A DNA stretch of 64,000 nt from Phoenix dactylifera (GCF_009389715.1 NC_052399.1:2558938-2622937); one strand, 5' to 3'; shown: positions 11,801-28,419, counted from the stretch's first letter. Numbers and translations: made by a program. Notes: generated by a model not told the origin, from the sequence alone.

Positions 11801-14800
11801 AAACAGGTACAAGTTTAACACCAGTAGACTCCCAATCCTTGAACCTATCCTAAAGAAGTAAAAGAGAACTATAAAGGTTACAAGGTTTCTGCTTAATTGA
11901 TCAGACCATTACAGCAAACAGAGCTGTAATACAATAAATTGTAATGCATATGAATTCTATCTTGCAGACCTGATAAGCCATTCTCTGAAGATTTCTCACT
12001 CCATAATAAAGCCTCACATCCGATCTTTTATTTGCATTGATTCCGGACTCAATAAGCGAGCGAATTGGACTGCCATGGAAAAGTAAGAGGGAAGCAAACA
12101 AGTTGATAAGAGTGAGTAAATTTTATTAGATTATTGACAAATATTATGATGAGATTCTAAACAGCATGTGCCAGTATCCTAAAACACAACTTCATCTTGA
12201 AGCGCTCTCAAAATTTCAGAGAAAAAGAAGTGCAGGATATTTTCTTCAAAACACATTGATTGGAAGGCTTTTTCTATCCTTGTGATGGTTGGAAGACAAT
12301 ACTCAAGATACAGCTAACCACAATTAGGAGATGTTAGATATTGCCACTTTATTATGCATTACTCAACTATACATAAACACTAGAGGTGATCACGGGCCTT
12401 CTGGCCCGCCCAGCCCGCCCAGCCCGGCCCGAAATTTTTCGGGCTTGGGCATTGAAAAAAGGCCCATTGGTCGGGCCTGGGCAGGAAAAATGGCCCGACC
12501 AAAAAAATCGGGCCGGGCCTGGACACTTTTAAAAATGGCCCGATTCGGCCCGGCCCGGCTATAAAACACTGATATAAAATATAATATATTAAAAAAATTT
12601 AAGAAACCCTAAAACTAAAGCCCCAAACCCCCCCCCTCCCCCTTCCCTCGCTGAGAGCCGCCGCCCCCCCCCCCAAACACCCCCCCCCCTCCCTCGCTGA
12701 GAGCCGCCGCCCCCCCAAACCCCCCCCTCCCTTTCCCTCGCTGAGAGACCCCCCCCCCCCTTCCCTCGCTGAGAGCCTGATAGCCGCTCCCTGTAGCCGG
12801 TTTCCCTGTAGCCGCCGCCTCCTCTCGGTATCGTCGCCTCTTCAACGACCGACCAGCGGCTCTTCGCGTCCTTCTCCCCCGGACGGCAACCTCCGCGGCT
12901 CCGGTCACCGACTCACAGTCACCGGTAAGATTTTTCTCCTCCTCCTCCTCCTCTTCGAGCTCGATCCCGGATGGATTTTGTTTTGGGTGGACCGGTGGAG
13001 ACTGGAGAGAAAGAGGGAGGAGGGATTTGGTTGGCTTGATAGTTGATACACACGTCTGAACTATGAGGAAGGGAGTGATCTTTCATCCCTTCTCTTTTTT
13101 GGTTTTGGTCTTGGTTTTCCTTCCCTCACATTGCTCCGGTTCCAGCTGGGCCATCAGGAAGAAAGATCGGGGGATTGGAGATGGACTTCTTGAGGGTGGA
13201 GATTCTTTTAATCTTCTCCTCTCGGTTTCTTCTCCCCTGACCTGAGAATCTCAGGGAGCGGCTATCAGGCTGAGATGGGCTCCTGATCTCCCTTTTTTGT
13301 TTTTTTTTTTTTTTGCCGGTTGGATGGGGCTTTATTTTTATTATGATAAATACTACCAGCCCAATTGCTAATGTTTCAATTTTGTATTTGTAGGTTTTGA
13401 GAGTTAGAAGATGCAAGGATGTTCTTCTACAGTTTTCTATTATGGAAGTGGCTTCAAGAATTATGATTACATTTACTTTTGAATGCACAAAGATGGATGT
13501 TTGTTATAATGTTAATGGGACAATGTAATTTGTATTTTGTCTAAATATGTAATTGTTTAAGTTTGTAGTTTTTATTGTTGGGTTGTAATTTTCAGCTGGA
13601 CAATAATGTTTCATACATTTTATTTTCTTTCTATTGGCTTGAAGATGCAAATTTTTTCTTTTTTAATGTTTGTAGATATATCCAAATTCCAAAGTTTGAA
13701 ACCACCACCAACACTATCTATTTGAAATAGGCTAGTTATATGCTTAACATTAACCAATTAATAATTGGAGAAATAAAATAAAGGTAGAAAAATACATCCA
13801 GTTTTAGAGAGCCCATTAAGCTGTTGGGCCATTTTGGCCCATTTCTAGATTCCCAAAAAAAAAAAAAAAATCGGGCCTGTCGGGTCGGGCCTGTCGGGTC
13901 GGGCCTATCGGGTCGGGCCTGTCGGGTCGGGTCTGTCGGGTCGGGCCTGGGACCAGATTTATAAGGTTGGGTCGGGCCTGGACAAAAATTTAAGCCCGAC
14001 AGTCGGGCCGGGCCGGGTTTGGGCATAGCTATCGGGCCTAATTTTTGCTGTAGAGCCCGGCCCGAGCCCGGCCCGGCCCGGATTTTGATCACCTCTAATA
14101 AACACCTATGCAATGCTTAGGCAGCTTTTTGGACTCTGTCAGAACTTCTTCTCTATATATAATGAAAGCAATGGAAGGTGCAACACCGTCCCCCCCCCCT
14201 TCGACTCTGCTTTCTTTAATTCCTAAACTGCCTTTCATATACTGGTCTGTGCAAATCATTTCTGTTTCTTCTTGACCTCAACTACATACATGCATGCATG
14301 CGCTAAATGCTAAATCAATAAACCAATGATGCAAAACCAATAATGAACTCTCCAACTTGGAGATCCACACTATTAGTCATGATCTATACCACTGAGAATA
14401 CCTAGAAACCAAATATCGTACCAATCGGAAGGTTTTTTCTATCCTTGTGATGGCTGGAAAACAGTACTCGAGATACGACAAACAACACTCACGAGATAGT
14501 TGATATTGCCACTTATTTTGTGATACCCAACTACACGTAAACACCCATGCGGTGCTTAGGCAGCTTTTTAAACTCCTTCAAAACTTCTCTATATATAATA
14601 CAAACTTTGGGAGGTGCAACACCGGCCCCCTAAAATTGACTCTGCTTTCTTTAATTCCTAAACTGCCCCTAACATACTTCAGTCTGTGCAAATCTCTTTT
14701 TGTTCCTTCTTGACCTCAACTTCATACATGCATGTATACATTAAATGTTAAATCAATAAATTAATGATCCAGAATCAATAATGGACTCTTCATATTGGAG

Positions 14801-17800
14801 ATCCACACTACTAGTCATAATCTATAGAACTGAAAATACCTAGAAACCAAAAATCATAAGTTTTGGCAGTCTCTAACCTGCGCATAAAGTGGGTACAAAA
14901 ATTTTATGGGCTCTATGTGCATCTTGTGGGTGCAAAAATGGATATGTGTGTGTGCGTTTGTATGTAAAATATCTATGTGCGTTTGTATGTAAAATATCTG
15001 TGTGCGTTTGTATGTAAAAATCATAAGTTTTGGCAGTCTCTAACCCGCGCATAAAGTGGGTACAAAAATTTTATGGGCTCTATGTGCATCTTGTGGGTGC
15101 AAAAATGGATATGTGTGTGTGCGTTTGTATGTAAAATATCTATGCTACAAACACTATGCTTTTTGAGCAATTCCACTTTTGCTAATATTTCAAAATTATC
15201 CTTCTCAAAGAATATGACTTCGCGCCTCCTGTTCCTCTAGAACATCTTTTTTTACATGCATTGCATGTGCCTAGCTATAAACAATTACAAAAAAGGAGGG
15301 AAAAAAATCCAAAGGGATGTGTGCAAATACTCATTCTAACTGAGCCCTTTCTTTTAACATATTATAAGTAGAAGTTACTAGGCCCTTTTTTTAACAAGTT
15401 AAGTGGCTGGATTTATAACCTCAAAATGCTCAGAAAGATACAGTTCGAAAACTTTTTGCATGTCTTTCTTAACATTGTTGACAGACACCTTCTCTCTTAA
15501 AATGGCTGAAATTATTTGATTTTAAATAATGTGGGCCAACTTAATACTAATGTTATAAGAACTAACAATTATCAAAAAAATAGACAGAAGAAAAATTATC
15601 AAAAACTAAAACAAATCTAATGAATAGACAGAGAACCCATAGTTCTTATGAATGTCAGTCTCATACTAACAGTCTATGTCCTTGATACAAAGAAACCATC
15701 ACTTCGACAAATTAGCCAAAATCTTGATCAGCACTGTACTCATTTTATTAGGACTCCTATACTCAAATTTTGCTTCAAGTAAGAAAAATAATAACATTTG
15801 GGGAAAGACATAAGCAGAACCGGAAACTTATTCAAATAATCTAAATAGGCAGACAATGGATACATGATCTGGTTAAACAAAAAGTAATGACAAAGACCAT
15901 TTATGTATGAAAATATTTGATTAGCAATAAAAGCAAATTTTATCAATGAAATTATAAACCACTATTCACAATATTTTTCATGATTATGGATCAATAAAAA
16001 TATGAGGTTTCTTACCATACATTGATCTAGAGTCATAAAAGAGTATGTAAATTTTGATGCCTGGAATGACCAATTAGCTTCAGGCTGAGACGACAGTCTT
16101 CAAAGCCATCGGTAAGCTGGCCGTTGCTTTTATATGATTGCTAGAATGATGTTTTTTGCAACCAGAGTAGTTACTCCTAAAACTACTGATGAAGAACCTT
16201 GCAACTAGTAGGTGCAATAGTTAGTAAAATGAGGTGTAGAACTCGTTCCTTCATGAACTTGTACCACTTTATTGACCTAAGAACACTGCTATCTAGTAAT
16301 GTTCTAAACAAGTAACTTTTGGGTGTGTCATGATATTAACTATCGTAAAATAAATGGAACAGAAAGTAGCCATGCAATACTCTAGAGGTAGTATGATATC
16401 CAATAAGGTATCTATTTTCAGCATTTGTTCACATTAGGATAGAAAAGTAATTGTCTGGATTTATGTATTTTATCAGCTTAAACAATCCCATAGGAATGTA
16501 CATTATTATAGAATACTGTAAAAGGATTTATCATGGTTTTTCCTTTGAGGATCATATTGTTGGATGTGGGGTTTTAATGGCCATGATTTAGTAATTGTTA
16601 TAGGTTGGGCAGTACCTTTGTCGTTATCCGTAACATCACTAAAGGGCAAGATTTGGCAGAAGGATTCAACATGAATGTACTTAAAATGCTTTTCAACTAA
16701 TCTAATTTTCCATTTAAAGATCTTGTTGGAATTGATAGTAATCAGTTGTTAGCATAATTAAGACACGAGACTCACATCTCCTCTCTAAACCTATGTATAC
16801 ATAACTTGTTGGTCCCTATAGCAAAGCAGCTAGACGCATGTCCTATCCTTGGTAATCGCATCCTTCAATTTCTCCAAGAAGAGACCACAGTCTTAGATGG
16901 TTTTGATCAAGAATTGCCGAACTGGTATTGGGTGCCGTACCAATCGGCACCCGGTCCGGTTCGGTACTGGTTCGGATCGGACCGAATCGGTACCAAACCG
17001 GTCACCAAAAATGCCACAGCGCGCATTGTGACACCGAGTCCTGGCCGAACCGATCTGATTGCATCCCGTTTGCTCTTGTACTGACCGATTCCGGCCCCGT
17101 AGGGGCTGGAACCATTTTATATGCTCGAACCAACTTGGTCAGAGACCGGGTCGGCTCGGCGCGGCCTAAACCAGAAGGTACGGTCCGGTTCGGCATTTCT
17201 TGGTTATGATGTATCTTCAAAGAAGCGTCTGTGGTCTTTTATCAGTGATACATCCTCAATTCATCTAATCCACTTGATTGGAGGGGACGACAACAATATT
17301 CTAATATTGGATGCTAGAACATGCCCTTGATGATAGATCATGTCATTTAAGGTTTTCAAAGTTGATTAATGCGATATAACATGTAAGAATCTTCCTTTAT
17401 ATGTCGGCTTTAAAAGATAAGATATTTGTGAAAACAAGTTGAAGTATTTGGAAGAACATATGGTTGAAGTGCAATAAGATGATAGTCTTGCTACAAGCCA
17501 TACTCGCCAAAACCATCACTCCATGGGAAGTGCTTAATTGTGTTTTGACTTAACACTTATGCGCGCGCGCGCACACTTCCCATACATTGGGCACACTTGT
17601 CCATCATGCTTCTCAATCATGTCAAATTACGAGCTTGCATGGTTTGGTCAATTTTTAGTATGACTATGAAGCTTATTAGTAAGGTTCGCCATACCGATTG
17701 TACCGATTTACTGGTGGAGGTCGGTACCGATACGGTATCGGTACAGTACCGAACCGAACCAATACTGTACCGGCGAAGACCAAAAGAAAAAAAAATCCGC

Positions 17801-20041
17801 GCAGACGCGCGCGTGTTAATTGTGGCATTGAATATCCCGTGCCGGGCAGCTCGCAGGCGCGGTTCCCAGTGCGGAAAACCGTGCGGCCGCTCTTCTCTGC
17901 ACGCGGGGCACCCGCACTTGGGCCAGTGCGAATCGGGCTGGTGCGCACCGGTACGGGTACGGAACCATTCAGTTTCGACTCAGAAGAGGTTGGAACCAAA
18001 ATAATACGCCGTACCGTACCGGTGCCGGTTGAACCGACCGGAACCGGTCGGTTCATCATACCATGCTTATTAGAATTCTCCTTAATGCAAAGTTTGAATG
18101 ATTATGCTATCTAGAAGGAACAAAAACGGCATAGTCACCTTTAGGTAAAAATCTATAAAAGAACTTCATGGAATCCTTATTTAAGCAGCTGGCAAACTGC
18201 TTAATGATCCTAACGTCAAAGAATGAGGCTAATAAGCTAGGTGGATTCACTAGTCCATGTATCTCTAAGTATTTTTGGGCTTTATAGTGAAACATGAAAC
18301 TAAATGTATAGCTCATGCAGTCCATGGTCAGTCCATAGTCTTAATTCAGTCCATGGGCATAGTCAGTTGATAGTCATTGCCAACCATTAGGATAAGATGC
18401 GTGAAACTTTCAGGTTAAAAATGTTCCAAATGGTTAGAAATCTTCCTTTCAGCATAGATCACCAATGATGGTGTTATCTGCAAATTTTTGACCATTCATG
18501 GAAAAACCTATCAATAGCATTCCCATAACAAGGCCCTTATAAGGTTCAAAATTCTCTTAAGTTCCACATTTGGCAATTCTATGACAAAGATTCATTCAAT
18601 GATATAGATTACCACACAGCTATTAAGAAAGAAAACACACATTTACTTATTATGTGAGAGACATGCAGCATTTCCTTTTTGCCATTTATAAATGTAAGTA
18701 AATATGGACATTGCCATCAATCTCAAATAGTCGAGCAACTAGCAAACAGATTAGCTTATGTATTGTGCAATTTTCTACCCATATTCTTTACATAATCTAT
18801 TTTATTGTCTGTAGTCTTACTCTAGCAAAGTTAGTGTCAGTACATGCATTAGCATATCTTAATTGGATGCTAACCAATTAAAAGAGAAGCCTCTTCTTTT
18901 TCCTCCTGGAGTTTTGCTGCAAACTATGATTATATAATGTTAGCAGAGTCTCAATAAGCTTTTAAAACCTCAAAACCGCAAAAAATTCACCTAGCCCACT
19001 TGCTGAAGCCAAAAACAGGCAGTTCTTAGAAACACTCCAAAATTATGATCAACCCACAATTCTGCATTATTTGGGTAATAAGAAAAAGAGATAAGTAAGA
19101 AGAGGTCTATGATGCAAGTTTTAGATTCGCCAATTTGTCATCAGTTAACATATATGCAGATATTAAGAAAGAAACAATATAATGTTGCGATCACTCTCAA
19201 AGATTGTCCCAGGTGGAAGCTAGAACTCGGTCGGTATCAGTTTTATCGACAACAAAGGATAGCCCACAGGATGTTCGATAATTAGTCCAGTAATTTTTCC
19301 ATCTCCATCAATGAATAGCTACGATTTTAGTCATTATAAATCCTTCATCTCACTTAAATTCTCAACTTAAAATAAAAATCAACAAATTAATTTGACTTTT
19401 TACGCAAAAAAAAGAATCCTAGATTACAATAAATAAATATAATTTAGAGGGAAGACGGGAATTAGAGGGGAGGGAGAAGAGTACCTGATCCCAGATCCAG
19501 TGGCGAAGATGAGCACGGTCGGGAAGGCTTCGGGTGGCGAGATCCGCTCCACCTCGAAGCCCCTCCCCATGACGGCGCTGAGCTCGACGACTTCCCCTCT
19601 TCTAAGACCGCAGAGGAGGTCGGTCGTGGAGCCGGCAACGCGCTTGACGAGAAACTCGAACTCGCCACGGGCGGCGGCGAGGGCGGGCGGAGAGGCGATG
19701 GCGAGGAAGACGGGCTTGGGGGCAGCGGGGAGGCGGAGCTGGAGGTACTGACCGGGGGCGGTGTGGGCGGCGGCGAGGTCGGGGGCGTCGGAGACGTCGA
19801 TGGAGACGTGGAAGAGGGATGCGTCGCGGGAGGCCGGGGCGATGAGCGTCAGCGGTGCCTGGGTCCAGGTGGCAGAGTCCTGCCGAACGGCGGCGGCGAC
19901 GGCGGCGAGGGAGGAGAGGTGGCGGCGGCCAAGGCGAAGGGGGCGGAGGCGGGGGAGGGGGAGAGGGGACATGAGGGAGGGGGCATGAGGCGGGAGGCGG
20001 AGCAGAGGAGGTGGAGGGGAAGACAGGGCGACGGCAACCAT
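8886..20041 (-). CDS. pKIWI502-like FAD/NAD(P)-binding oxidoreductase, 5 exons
   Basis: Exons on the minus strand are 20041-19485, 12069-11970, 11849-11754, 11658-11578 and 8948-8886. All have GT/AG borders and phases that join to an 897-nt CDS (298 aa). The product matches plant fruit protein pKIWI502, a ferredoxin-NADP reductase-like flavoprotein. The Pro/Leu/Arg-rich first ~50 residues look like a plastid transit peptide. The FAD-binding barrel follows (GQYLQLRLP near 95). The nucleotide-binding half starts with FATGSGISPIRSLIE across the exon 1/2 junction, then LYYGVRNLQRMAYQ, and VLCGHKQMTE in exon 4. The 20-residue last exon ends DKILKNF. Exon 1 is very GC-rich, as is common for monocots. 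Intron 1 is 7.4 kb and intron 4 is 2.6 kb, both filled with repeats. The electron donor and substrate of this family are not well defined, so the role is inferred only as plastid redox. Confidence 0.93.
10041..10375. repeat. diverged direct duplication in intron 4
   Basis: 10041-10145 and 10267-10375 share an ordered set of words (CTTTAAG/CTCTTAAG, GGTTCAGG, ACAGAT...GTGGAA/GTGAAG). This looks like an old ~105-bp duplication spaced about 226 bp apart. No coding content. Confidence 0.5.
11114..11470. mobile_element. Tourist-like (PIF/Harbinger) MITE
   Basis: A 357-bp element bounded by inverted termini GGGCCAGTTTGGATGC (left) and its complement GCATCCAAACAGGCCC (right, one mismatch). It is flanked on both sides by the 3-bp TTA target duplication (11111-11113 and 11471-11473) typical of PIF/Harbinger. 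It has no coding capacity and lies inside intron 4 of the pKIWI502-like gene, about 110 bp from exon 4. Confidence 0.88.
12240..14850. repeat. tandem duplication split by the hAT insertion
   Basis: Copy A is 12240-12380 continuing at 14106-14420. Copy B is about 14430-14850. They share long ordered stretches (CTATCCTTGTGATGG, GATATTGCCACTT, CTTAGGCAGCTTTTT, GACTCTGCTTTCTTTAATTC, GAGATCCACACTA). The hAT element interrupts copy A only. Copy B reads straight across the equivalent site (CACGTAAACACCCATG) and so preserves the pre-insertion state. Confidence 0.85.
12381..14097. mobile_element. non-autonomous hAT element, 1,717 bp, with GC-rich cargo
   Basis: The ends are inverted repeats TAGAGGTGATCAC and TGATCACCTCTA. 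An exact 8-bp target duplication ATAAACAC flanks it (12373-12380 and 14098-14105), which is diagnostic of hAT. Both ends carry runs of CGGGCC/GGCCCG that can fold back. The interior (about 12600-13700) has different composition: C-runs and repeated CCTCGCTGAGAGCCGCC at 12640-12790, then a GC-rich stretch that ends in a donor-like CCGGTAAGA at 12922-12930, then AT-rich intron-like sequence. This suggests capture of the 5' end of a host gene. There is no transposase. It lies in intron 1 of the pKIWI502-like gene. Confidence 0.9.
14845..15150. repeat. ~168-bp tandem duplication with a GT-rich minisatellite
   Basis: The block beginning AATCATAAGTTTTGGCAGTC at about 14855 recurs almost unchanged at about 15018. 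Within it, GTGCGTTTGTATGTAAAATA is repeated three times (14950-15020) and once more near 15120. Intronic, non-coding. Confidence 0.85.
16908..17201. mobile_element. Mutator-type MITE rich in GGTTCGG/CCGAACC
   Basis: The inverted ends are AAGAATTGCCGAAC on the left and GTTCGGCATTTCTT on the right. The flanks GGTTTTGAT (16899-16907) and GGTTATGAT (17202-17210) form a 9-bp duplication with one mismatch, the size expected for Mutator-like elements. The inside is a mass of short palindromes (GGTTCGG, CCGGTC), which produce several meaningless open frames. It lies in intron 1 of the pKIWI502-like gene. Confidence 0.72.
17680..18064. mobile_element. Mutator-type MITE, 385 bp, with exact 9-bp TSD
   Basis: Flanked by identical GCTTATTAG at 17671-17679 and 18065-18073. 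The termini are TAAGGTTCGCCATACCG and the diverged inverted form ending GGTTCATCATACCAT. The interior contains GGTACCGATACGGTATCGG-like nested palindromes. The 9-bp duplication and lack of coding capacity indicate a Mutator-like MITE. The open frames across it on both strands are by-products of its GC-rich palindromes. Confidence 0.78.
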
Positions 20042-23000
20042 CTCTTCTCCTCTACTGCTTCGCCTTTTATTTCAAGAAAGAGAACGCGAAAAGGTTGGAG
20101 GGGAGCAGGGATCGGTCGTCGCAGCCGCCAAACGGGGAGAGAGTCGCGGCTTAGAAAGCACCGGAAAAGTATCAGATTAGGTATTTCTTCTTTTCAGAAT
20201 ATATATTGTTTGGGAGATATAAAGTGATATACGTGTGGCTATACTTTTCTCTGTTTTGTGCTACTCTTATTTTATCTATTTGGGGTGCATGAGAATAAGA
20301 GTTCCAAGGTTCTCCGTTGGCATATGAACAAAAGTTCGAGCCTCAATAACCGAATCTGGCTACGAAATTTTCCCAAAAAACAGAAAAAACTCTTGCTAGG
20401 AAATTGTTTTAGGACAACTTTTTCTGCATACGTGTAGCAATGGATAACTCTTATCTCATAAATGGTGATCATTTTTAGTCTGATAAATTATTTGTCATGT
20501 ACAATTATAAAAGAGAAAATAGTTGCATACCATCAACTATTTATTACCTAGTATAATCTATATTCAAGGAGTATTTCATTGTGATCCTATGCATGGAAAA
20601 ATGTTTGGGAGCACCCATTTTGCTATCAGATCCTAGTCAATTTTATGAATTATTTGAGATGTCTAATGCATGATGTGCACCAGAGCATGTATTTATGGCT
20701 TTAATCCTATAAAATTTCTAATATGGATTTAGAATATATTGGTTGAATATGATGGAGGGGGCCTAATCTGAATGCTTCGAAATGATCTTCCTACCCGAGC
20801 GTTAGTCCTAGCAGGGTGTGAGATTCTGAATGATGTTTATTTCAGAAGATTTTGGCTCTCTCCTATTCGCCAAGAAATGACTTTACTATGTATATCATCA
20901 TGGACATTTTGTAGAGTCAAAATTTAAGTCTCCAAAATCAAAGTTCAATTGAAATTTGTTAAAAATGTTGAAACGAAATATTAAAAATTTAACATTAGTG
21001 TTCAGCTTGTTATTATTATCATTAATGATAGAATCATAATAGAACTTCATTTACATACAATGCTTGTCTACACAAAAAATACAATACATAAATACACAGT
21101 AGCATATACTATTACAGTCGAGTTTTCATATGGATCTCTAAATAATGAGGTGCAATTTCCCTATAATAAAGAATCCAATCTAAATACATTATTTAATCTT
21201 GAATATTAGATATTGATTTCATATTTGGAATCCCAACCTCGTCCGCTGGTAGTCTTACAGTATCAGCACAAACATATGTTGGCATGAGATTAATATATCA
21301 ACATAGCTTATGGTATAGTTGGAGAATATAAGATCGGGAATAAATAAGCTTCACTTGTTCAACATAGCATTGATGTAATTAATAATTCAAGATGAGATGA
21401 CCAGCATGTAGAAAGTTAATAGACAGTTCAATATTATTAGCAAGACCAAACAAGGTGCTTAAGATGCCACACTGTAATAATTGGTTGTTGTCGAATATGT
21501 GACCATGAAAGATGCCTGATAGCTTTCATTCACAAATCTCAGGATCTCCCTCCAAGAAAACACGGCCATGATCACAATCACCAGATAGCCAGGTGGTGCC
21601 AGCCTAGGCCGACTTCCTCCATGACAAACGTATTCCATTCACCTGTGTAAGATTTCAACTTGAGAAATTTGGTTTTGCAAGGCCAATCAGAAGGATAGAT
21701 TTTACTCCACATAAGATAACATGGTGTCCTGAAGATAGCCGACGCCCACCAGGGCAAATCAAAGTTATGGTCTAAAATTGACAGCTATAGATTAATCATG
21801 TAAAACCATTGATACCTAGAAGAGTCGCTGTTACGGAAGGGCAAAAAAGCACTATATGGTTGAGTAGAATGCCAGAGAAGCAGCTCCGGCATGTTAATAA
21901 CTTAAAAACAGTTTATGAGCTGAGTAAAGCCTGAAAGTACAAAATAAAAGGAAGCTTGTAGCAGGAATCAAATAGAGAGCATCTGATAGCTTGCCAATAT
22001 ATTGAATATTGAACAATCATAAACTGACAAATTCGAGAATAACCTAATGAAACTGACAAAAAACTAAAATATAAAATGTAGAGCAGCAGGAAATTGAGAA
22101 AGAAGGTAAATATAGCATGATTATAACGAGCCGAACTCGTACCAATCAAACAAGCACAAAAAGCGAAGACCAAACTCAACACCCAAGCTGTCCAAAGCTA
22201 AACACAAATGGCAAAGTTTAAAAACCAATTTAACAGAACTGCTAAATGGAGCAAGTTTCTTGTGTCTTGCTATGTGCTCTCCTACTGGCAAGTAAATTTT
22301 TTTAAGGATAACTGGCATGTCTAATTTTAGAAGCCAGAAATCAATGTCAAAGAAAATATAAGACGAGACCAAGCAAATATGGATTCCATTAACCACCAAA
22401 AAGAAAGAGACTTCCATCAATGTGATAATCGTTAGAAGCTTCTAAAGATAATCATATAAAAGAACATTCTTATCTAACATCAATATAATAATGATTACTA
22501 TTTATACAAACATCTCTTTAGCAAGTTCTCAAATAAAATGTCCCATAAAACAAACTCTGAAATCACATGATGCTGAGGACCGAGCATTATAAGAGATGGC
22601 ATAACGAGAAACTGAAAGCCATAAGCAAAGAGCCTAATAATAAGATGCCCAACCAAATTTTATCAGCATCTACCTGCCAGAGACCAAATCCCAGATAAGG
22701 GCAATGCATAATGGCAGAATTTAAGTTTACAGATGAAGATAAAATTAGAAAGGAAAGACATCAGGAGATCCTTTGACAAGCAAAAGGATAAGATGAGGCA
22801 TCTACTTAATGTCGTGAAACAAACATTTACTTTAACATGGAGAAGCTCAAAGTAGCAAGAGACTACTAGATTGAGGGGACTAGGTGATATATCAAGCACC
22901 AATCATGAGGGAATCCACCACTTCATTTGCCTCCTTAATTTGAGGCTCAGAGGAAAAAAGAAAATCATACCAAGGAGCAGGAAAACTGGAGGCAAAGAAA

Positions 23001-23534
23001 ACTGCTTGAAGATGTTTGCCTTCCAGATACAAATGAGGGTAGTCATGCAATCTTTACACTCTAAAATAAAGGAAATTACATAAAGTCATAAACATTGTAA
23101 ACCTTGAAAAGAAATGCAAAATCACAGCATCATTTGAACAGCCTCCAACATAAACATGGTTTGCTTTGCCACTGGAAGGCATAAATCTACACTGAATCCA
23201 ATATGGATGACATTGGGCAAAGAGATTAGGATGGCAGACACATGTTGCAAAGCATAAATTCCATGTTCAAAACAAGTGATAATGGTGTAAATAGTCCACA
23301 AAAACAAGTCGAATATTGAGTAGAAATGGCTTGTATCCAACTGCAAGAGATTAAACAAATGTTCAACACTGTTTATTCCGTTAAAAAGAACACTTGCTCT
23401 TTCCTAAAACCTACAGAAATTCTCCAGCCAAGAGTTGGCATAAAACATTGTTGACTTCCAAAAATGTGTTTTTTCAGATGCAGGGATCATTAACTGCATC
23501 TTTCAGATTATTATAAATAAAGTTAAATTTGTGC
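20042..23534. other. intergenic spacer between two minus-strand genes
   Basis: The first ~150 bases are GC-rich and probably hold the 5' UTR and core promoter of the pKIWI502-like gene. The remaining ~3.3 kb is AT-rich with only short chance frames. I recognise no gene, RNA or bounded transposon here. 21400-21780 is somewhat less AT-rich and could be a decayed repeat, but no motif identifies it. Confidence 0.45.
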
Positions 23535-27432
<3,898 letters not shown>

Positions 27433-27617
27433 GGGGCCGATCAGGGGGCTAGGGTTTGGGGACCGAGAGCGGCAATGGGACCTAGGGTTTGAGGAAAGCT
27501 AGGGTTTTTATCGTTATTGGGGAAGAATCCGGATTGCAGTTCCTCGGACTTCTTTTATTGGAGGTGGAGAGAAATAGGAAAGGAGGGGGCGGAGACAACG
27601 TTAATCTTGGGACGAAG

Positions 27618-27625
27618 TTTATATA
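27618..27625 (-). promoter_or_regulatory. candidate TATA box of the ATP synthase beta gene
   Basis: On the minus strand this reads TATATAAA, about 190 bp upstream of the ATG at 27432. This would place transcription start near 27590 with a 5' UTR of about 155 nt. The position and sequence fit a plant TATA box, but no transcript evidence is available. Confidence 0.5.
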
Positions 27626-27842
27626 ACTGTTTATGCGGAAGAAGATCTGGACCGTCCAAATACATATGGAAGGACGAGATGTATTCCATGAGGAAGTGGG
27701 ACGGCGGATGAAGGCTCCGTATAGGACTTTTATATGCGGGACGTTCAATGATTGGTTGCTGTGTGGGGGAGCCGGGAGGGGGCGGACGCGGACGTCGACG
27801 ATCTTATCCGCTGGAGTTCTGGGAGGATTCTGAGTCCGGATT

Positions 27843-28419
27843 TGGAGCACCCTGTTGCGTTTTTTCATTTGTACAAGCAGGAGGTTCAACTTAGCTACGG
27901 TCTATCATAAATAGAGCTGATGATGGCCAGGTCTCGGACCTACATTTATTTATTTATAATCAAATTTCAGGCTGGATCTATGTGAAATTTGATAATTTAT
28001 ATGCTCAAATCCAGTTTATGATCAACTTTAATTATAAAATACATCATATACATCTGCAAACACAATACAACAAAAATCAAAAAAACTTGATGCTATCCAT
28101 CTACCACAAACACTCGACTTGATAGCTGCCCAATGCGCTGCGCTATTACCTTTTCCATGGATGTGGGTGGCTTAAAAATGTAAACAAGCTTCTTTTCACA
28201 ATATCATCCAGAAGAGGATTAGCTTGAATTTTCAATGACACTGGTGTATATAATCGAAGCAATTACTTTAGCTAAATCATCTTCTAACCATAATTGTGAA
28301 GCCTGAAATCGAAATATATCATTTTTTATCCCTTATCGAGCATTTATAAGCTCAGCAAAAGGATTTAGGTGGGTGTCGAGGGAGGTTGAAATGGTTTTTC
28401 CGTAATTTGGAATATATAA
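27843..28419. other. spacer upstream of the ATP synthase beta gene
   Basis: AT-rich sequence with no coding frame or bounded repeat that I can recognise. It may contain distal promoter elements of the minus-strand ATP synthase gene. Confidence 0.35.

Noticed and set aside
12615..12908. Gly/Arg-rich minus-strand frame in the hAT element
   Set aside because: Generated by C-runs and the CCTCGCTGAGAGCC repeat. Composition is low complexity and it lies inside a non-autonomous transposon.
16806..18114. Multiple overlapping frames on both strands
   Set aside because: They coincide with the two palindrome-rich MITEs. Frames open on both strands simultaneously are a by-product of GC-rich inverted repeats.
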